DNA of 64,000 nt from contig CATIUR010000002.1 in the NCBI GenBank assembly GCA_949592205.1, forward strand, positions 1,989,001-2,053,000. The letters run 5' to 3'. Positions 59,837 through 64,000 of this stretch are shown in pieces. The first letter of the stretch is position 1; each line of letters begins with the position of its first letter. Below the pieces are notes generated by a model. It did not search any database. It saw only the letters and a program-made list of their open reading frames with translations, and was not told where the DNA came from. The DNA comes from Helichrysum umbraculigerum. Taxonomy: Eukaryota > Streptophyta > Magnoliopsida > Asterales > Asteraceae. A program made the translations under genes and the position numbers.

Positions 59837-60325
59837 CTAGACTTTAAACTCGTGTATACACACGGGGCGTTGATTTTAATATGAAATTTCGTGTTTAGTA
59901 TCTTGTTTCTGATAATAAAGTGTGTAAGTTAATATGTATATTAAGCTAGCATTTAGTTGAATTCATGATAATATTACTTTATATAAATAAATTTATATAA
60001 GTAGAGATAAAAAGTTAAAAGTTTTTGGAAACCAAGTTAGTTAATTTTTTTTTGATTATTTTAAGTCTATATTAACCTTTTTATGTAATTTTATTTCTAC
60101 TCGGTGAATTAATAATAGAAACATTACAAATCGATTTACATAATGTTTTAATTAATGAATTAAATTTATTTTTATATTTAAGTGAGTAGTTGATTAAATA
60201 AAATTCATTTATTAATAAGTTAGAGATTAAAGTTTACTAAAATTAAAAGACTTAATTGACAAATTGAAACTTAATTAGAATGATGATATCATAAAAATGT
60301 TTCCTATATACTGTATAATTTAAGA
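59837..60325 (-). mobile_element. short non-autonomous Helitron
   Basis: On the minus strand it starts A|TCTTAAATTATACAG and ends with a hairpin (CCCGTGTG...CACGAG), TTTAAAGTCTAG and T. It is homologous to 3900-4349. No coding capacity. Confidence 0.75.
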
Positions 60326-62312
60326 TTTGGTACTTCACATGACGATGGTGAAAACCTCAAATTTAAAAAAAATGGTTCAATTTTATATTTTCTCTCTTGT
60401 ATTTCGTTGCCTAAAACTCGAGTGTAGGTTTGTTTTATCCAATTTAAAGTTATGATCATTCATCAAGGGTTGTATGTGATTTAACTATTCAAATTTTATC
60501 TACTATTCGGAAGTTAAAAATGCCAACCCGGCCATTATGTCATTAGGTACGTAGATGAGTCAAACGTGGATAATTAATCATGGAGTACTTAAAAACTTAA
60601 GTAGAGTTTCTGATGAGCTGGACAACAAAACGATGCAATGCATAGGACATGGAAAATTATTTCTTATTTAATAATGAGTTATTAGTGATTATATATAGAA
60701 ATACAGAGGGTAAATTATATATACTAGTAAAAAAAATTATAATGCGTACCAATAACAAACAAGTATATATATATATATATATATAAATAAATTGGATACG
60801 ATCCGAGACAACACGTACTTTTGTTTTGTGCATATAAAACTTTATATATCACGCGAATTGAAGCCTGATTATGATTCAAATGCACTGCAATTACGGCCTT
60901 CAATTCGAACTGAGGTTAATGAAAAAAAAAAACGTGTTAAACTGACAACTTTGATTCTGGAAAATGTGAATATTGCAAATTGCCATATTACTATTTCTAA
61001 CAATCGAAATTTACAATTGATACCTAAATTATCCCATGAAAAGATTAATTTCACTATTTTTATGTATTACTGTATTATTTATATTATTACTCCGTATTTA
61101 TCATAAGATAAACTCATTTTGTAGCGAGTGAAAATTGCATACAAATTATTATAATTATTACTTTACTACTAGTATTATACTCCGTATTATATATGAGTAA
61201 TAAAGTCAAAGGGTGCATAGCATATATTTTCATGTATTTTCTCGAAGTTGGTAAACAAAAGTTTGACTGATGATTCCAACTTAGATATAGTTAACGCTTA
61301 AACAAAACGGGGCTTGCGTGTTGCCGGTTTTGGTGGTCATGTGCTAGAGCTCAGCACCGCCGTCGTCTATGGTGTCGGAACATTTTAGCCGGAACTGGCG
61401 GCTTTTCATGCATGTGATTTACGAAATACGTACATAAATTGTACGTATTCCTCATAAACCATACATATATAATAATTAATTAATTTCTTGCGGATCTATC
61501 TATATATAAAGTTACACATTTGTATACTTTTATAATTATCTTATCTTTAATCTTGTTTATATATGTGTTTTACTTTCTTATTGTTAAGTTTTTTGGTGTA
61601 CGTACAGTCAATCTCACGTCGAAATCAAAAGAAAAGCTAGATGTCTACGTATAAATTCTTGGAGTATTCATTTAATTTATCACAACATGATTTTAGTGGA
61701 AATCCTAGTTATTGATCAGAGCCACGATTGTAGCCTGGATATAAATGACGCATTGTAACGACGCAACGGTGCAAAAATCCTCAGTTTGACTTTAGTGAAT
61801 GATCGATGCGTCAATGCGGAAGCCTTGTACCTGAAGTTTAGATGTCTAGCTACATATAATTAAGTTCGTGAATTCTTCTTTTTTACCATTGGTTTTACCG
61901 TGAAACATCGTTTGGATCGACAATGTTGTCATTATAATTTGTTAAAGGTTTGATTAGAGTACGTAAAGCTATGATCGATGAGATTAAAGCAAACATGTAC
62001 CACCCCTCCGAATATAATGAAAAAATAACGGCTCAATACATCATAATGATGTAATAAATCTAATGTAATAATCGTGAAGATATGATGTTTGTATAATTTT
62101 CATATATTGTTCTTTCCACCTGAACATCCATCGATTAGATCTACTCTAAGAAAGTATATATATATGTGCGTTTGCATTCCGTCATCATCATCTCATCATA
62201 AGTTATATAGGTAATTAAGTACGTATATTTACATGTTGCATGCAGTTTTCTTAATTAAAAAAGCATAAAAATTAAAAATTAAAACACTATTAATATGAGA
62301 CTACATTTACTG

Positions 62313-62315
<3 letters not shown>
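60326..62315. other. unassigned AT-rich sequence
   Basis: No supported gene, RNA gene or transposon. A short (TA)n run is at 60764-60784 and a small GC-richer patch at 61310-61400. Confidence 0.5.

Positions 62316-62368
<53 letters not shown>
62316..62368. repeat. (TA)n microsatellite
   Basis: About 26 TA units. A shorter TA run also follows the next element (62934-62953), so that element probably inserted in a TA tract. Confidence 0.95.
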
Positions 62369-62369
<1 letters not shown>

Positions 62370-62930
62370 GCATGATCCAGAGGGAATTCCATTTTTTGAG
62401 GGAAGGGGGAAACGTTAGTACGCATCAGGAAGCATATTACCTTCACCTATACTAATCTCGAAAAAAGCAAACTGAAATTTAGTAAATTTTAATCAGAATC
62501 GATGTTATAAATGTTAAGCTTCCTTGATAAATTTTTTCTTCAAGTTATAGTATCGATTTATGAATATTTGATCCAAATCCGTTAAGATGCATCGCGGTGC
62601 ATATTAGTTAATCTGCATTGTGATGCATCTTAACAATAAAAATATTTTTCAAATAATGTGAAGTTTTATGATGCATCGCGATATATCTTAGTTAATATGC
62701 ATCACACTGCATCTTAACAATTAATTAAATAAATATTCATCAATTAATGTTATGACTTAAAAATGAAATTCATTCGTTAAAATATTCTTTATAGCATCGA
62801 TTTTGATTACTATTTACCGATAAAAATAATTTTTTGTTGACGTTTTGATTGATAATTGTAATATGCTTCCTGATGCGTACTAACGCTCCCCCCTTCCCCC
62901 CAAAAAGACACTTCCCTCTTGATCACTACC
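62369..62930. mobile_element. foldback transposon in a TA tract
   Basis: Imperfect ~75-bp inverted ends: GTGGCATGATCCAGAGGGAA ... GTTAGTACGCATCAGGAAGC at the left, GCTTCCTGATGCGTACTAAC ... CCCTCTTGATCACTAC at the right. The middle has two related ~55-bp blocks built on GATGCATCGCG and TGATGCATCTTAACAAT. No ORF; class unknown. Confidence 0.7.
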
Positions 62931-63419
62931 CTATGTATATATATATATATATACACACGATACGAATTTGATCAAATTCAGGTTTTTAAATTATATAATG
63001 GTGTTTACTCTTTTGGACCAAGTATAAAGGATATTTAGTACAATTATTATTAGTTACATATAATATAGGGACCTTTTGATTTAATTAAATACTATAATTA
63101 AAGATGGTCGATTTCATGGGTCCAGTCCACACCATCAAAGGTTAAGAATCTCTATTATTTGACGTCGACTGATTCCAGTAGTGTTGTCATTTATTAATAG
63201 ATCCATATATTCCAATTATTATTTGGATGGGGTTCAGAGGAGCAACTCCTTTATGAGGGGGCAGAAAAAGCAGGTTTTTGGCTAACCAAAAAGTGATACG
63301 TGTCATCCACGGTCCCTCTTTTTTTTTCATCAGGGACTATTTTGCAATTTCAAAAAATTTGAGGATCTACCTAAAAAATTGTCAGAAAATTTATTCAAAA
63401 AATTGCAAAAAAATTATTT

Positions 63420-63895
63420 ATTCAAAATGCCTGATAAAGTGCAAGATTCCGTAAAAAAAATGCAGTGAAAAAACGTAAAGTGCAGTGAAAAGTATAAAAT
63501 GCAGTAAACAATTACTAGTTATTTTTTGATTTCAAGTATAAAATCAAGATTTACAATTACAAAAAAATGCTAAAAAAACGTAAAATGCAGTAGAAGAAAT
63601 GTAAAATACAGTGAATTTTTTTAGATCTAAAAAGCAGATATGAAAAGTACACGAAACGTAAAATGCAGTGGATTTTTTCAGATCTAAAAAGTAGAACAAA
63701 CGTAAAATGCAGTTATAGAAACGTAAAACGCCATCGACATTTTCAGATCTGAAAAAGAAAACGAAACGTAAAACGCATTAGTAGAAACTTAAAATGCAGT
63801 CGTTTTTTCTAGATCTACATTTTAGATCTAGATCTAGATCTACTTTTTTAGATCTAAATCTAAAAGTAGATCTAGATCACATTTCCAAATCTAGA
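63420..63895. repeat. irregular short repeats (GTAAAATGCAGT and AGATCTA)
   Basis: More than ten copies of AACGTAAAATGCAGT-like units, then overlapping AGATCTAGATCTA motifs, on an A-rich background. No coding sequence. Confidence 0.6.
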
Positions 63896-64000
63896 TGGTG
63901 AAGGTGGTGGTGGATAGTGACGATGACGGTGGTTGTGAACGGTGACGTTGAAGGTGACGGCAGACGATGACGGTGGTGAATATGGAAGGTGAAGTGATGG
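63896..64000. repeat. GGTGA/GACGGTGG-rich repeat at window end
   Basis: A purine-rich, trinucleotide-like repeat (GGTGGTGG, GACGATGACGG) that continues out of the window. It could be low-complexity coding sequence on the minus strand, but I cannot support a gene. Confidence 0.4.

Noticed and set aside
60792..61106. 104-codon plus-strand ORF
   Set aside because: AT-rich random-looking frame with no recognisable domain and overlapping ORF on the other strand.
1..64000. tRNA, rRNA or other structural RNA genes
   Set aside because: No tRNA-like A/B boxes with cloverleaf or rRNA segments were recognised by eye; a covariance search would be decisive.

Overview
This window is nuclear DNA of a flowering plant. 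It is AT-rich and carries spliced genes with GT-AG introns, a plant F-box gene, and plant types of Ty3/gypsy, Ty1/copia, LINE, Helitron, PIF/Harbinger, Mutator-like and Stowaway elements. It also holds an integrated plant pararetrovirus (family Caulimoviridae). An asterid, perhaps Asteraceae, is my guess from the flavour of the repeats; nothing in the sequence proves it. Most of the window is transposable element, and much of that is nested.

Left part (1-8754). The 3' end of a Ty3/gypsy chromovirus (integrase tail, chromodomain, 3' LTR) lies in the remains of another LTR, followed by a Helitron-like repeat. Then comes an eight-exon RRP15-like gene (60S ribosome assembly) whose homology is clear but whose reading frame is broken at two or three places.

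Middle part (8755-33797). After a MITE-rich spacer comes the 3' half of an ankyrin/TPR gene. Its first visible intron, originally about 0.34 kb, is now 15.4 kb. It contains a minus-strand copia element (14691-29740), which holds a solo LTR (15184-17415) and a 10-kb non-autonomous gypsy-like element (19353-29394) inserted in the copia primer-binding site. A further solo LTR (30658-32986) sits inside a TPR coding exon, so this gene copy is broken.

Right part (33798-64000). An intact single-exon F-box gene (34684-35841, minus) is followed by a 5'-truncated LINE and several MITEs. Next is an endogenous caulimovirid (about 42666-55816, about 7.6 kb once later insertions are subtracted) that went into a short TA run inside an older Helitron. 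A Harbinger transposon later interrupted its movement-protein ORF and a solo LTR interrupted its last ORF; its reverse transcriptase core is deleted. From 56 to 64 kb I see only MITEs, Helitron ends, microsatellites and unassigned AT-rich DNA.

Two things cut across the features. The virus integration site can be compared with a related Helitron copy at 3720-3870. And every long LTR family in the window carries its own cluster of short GC-rich palindromes.
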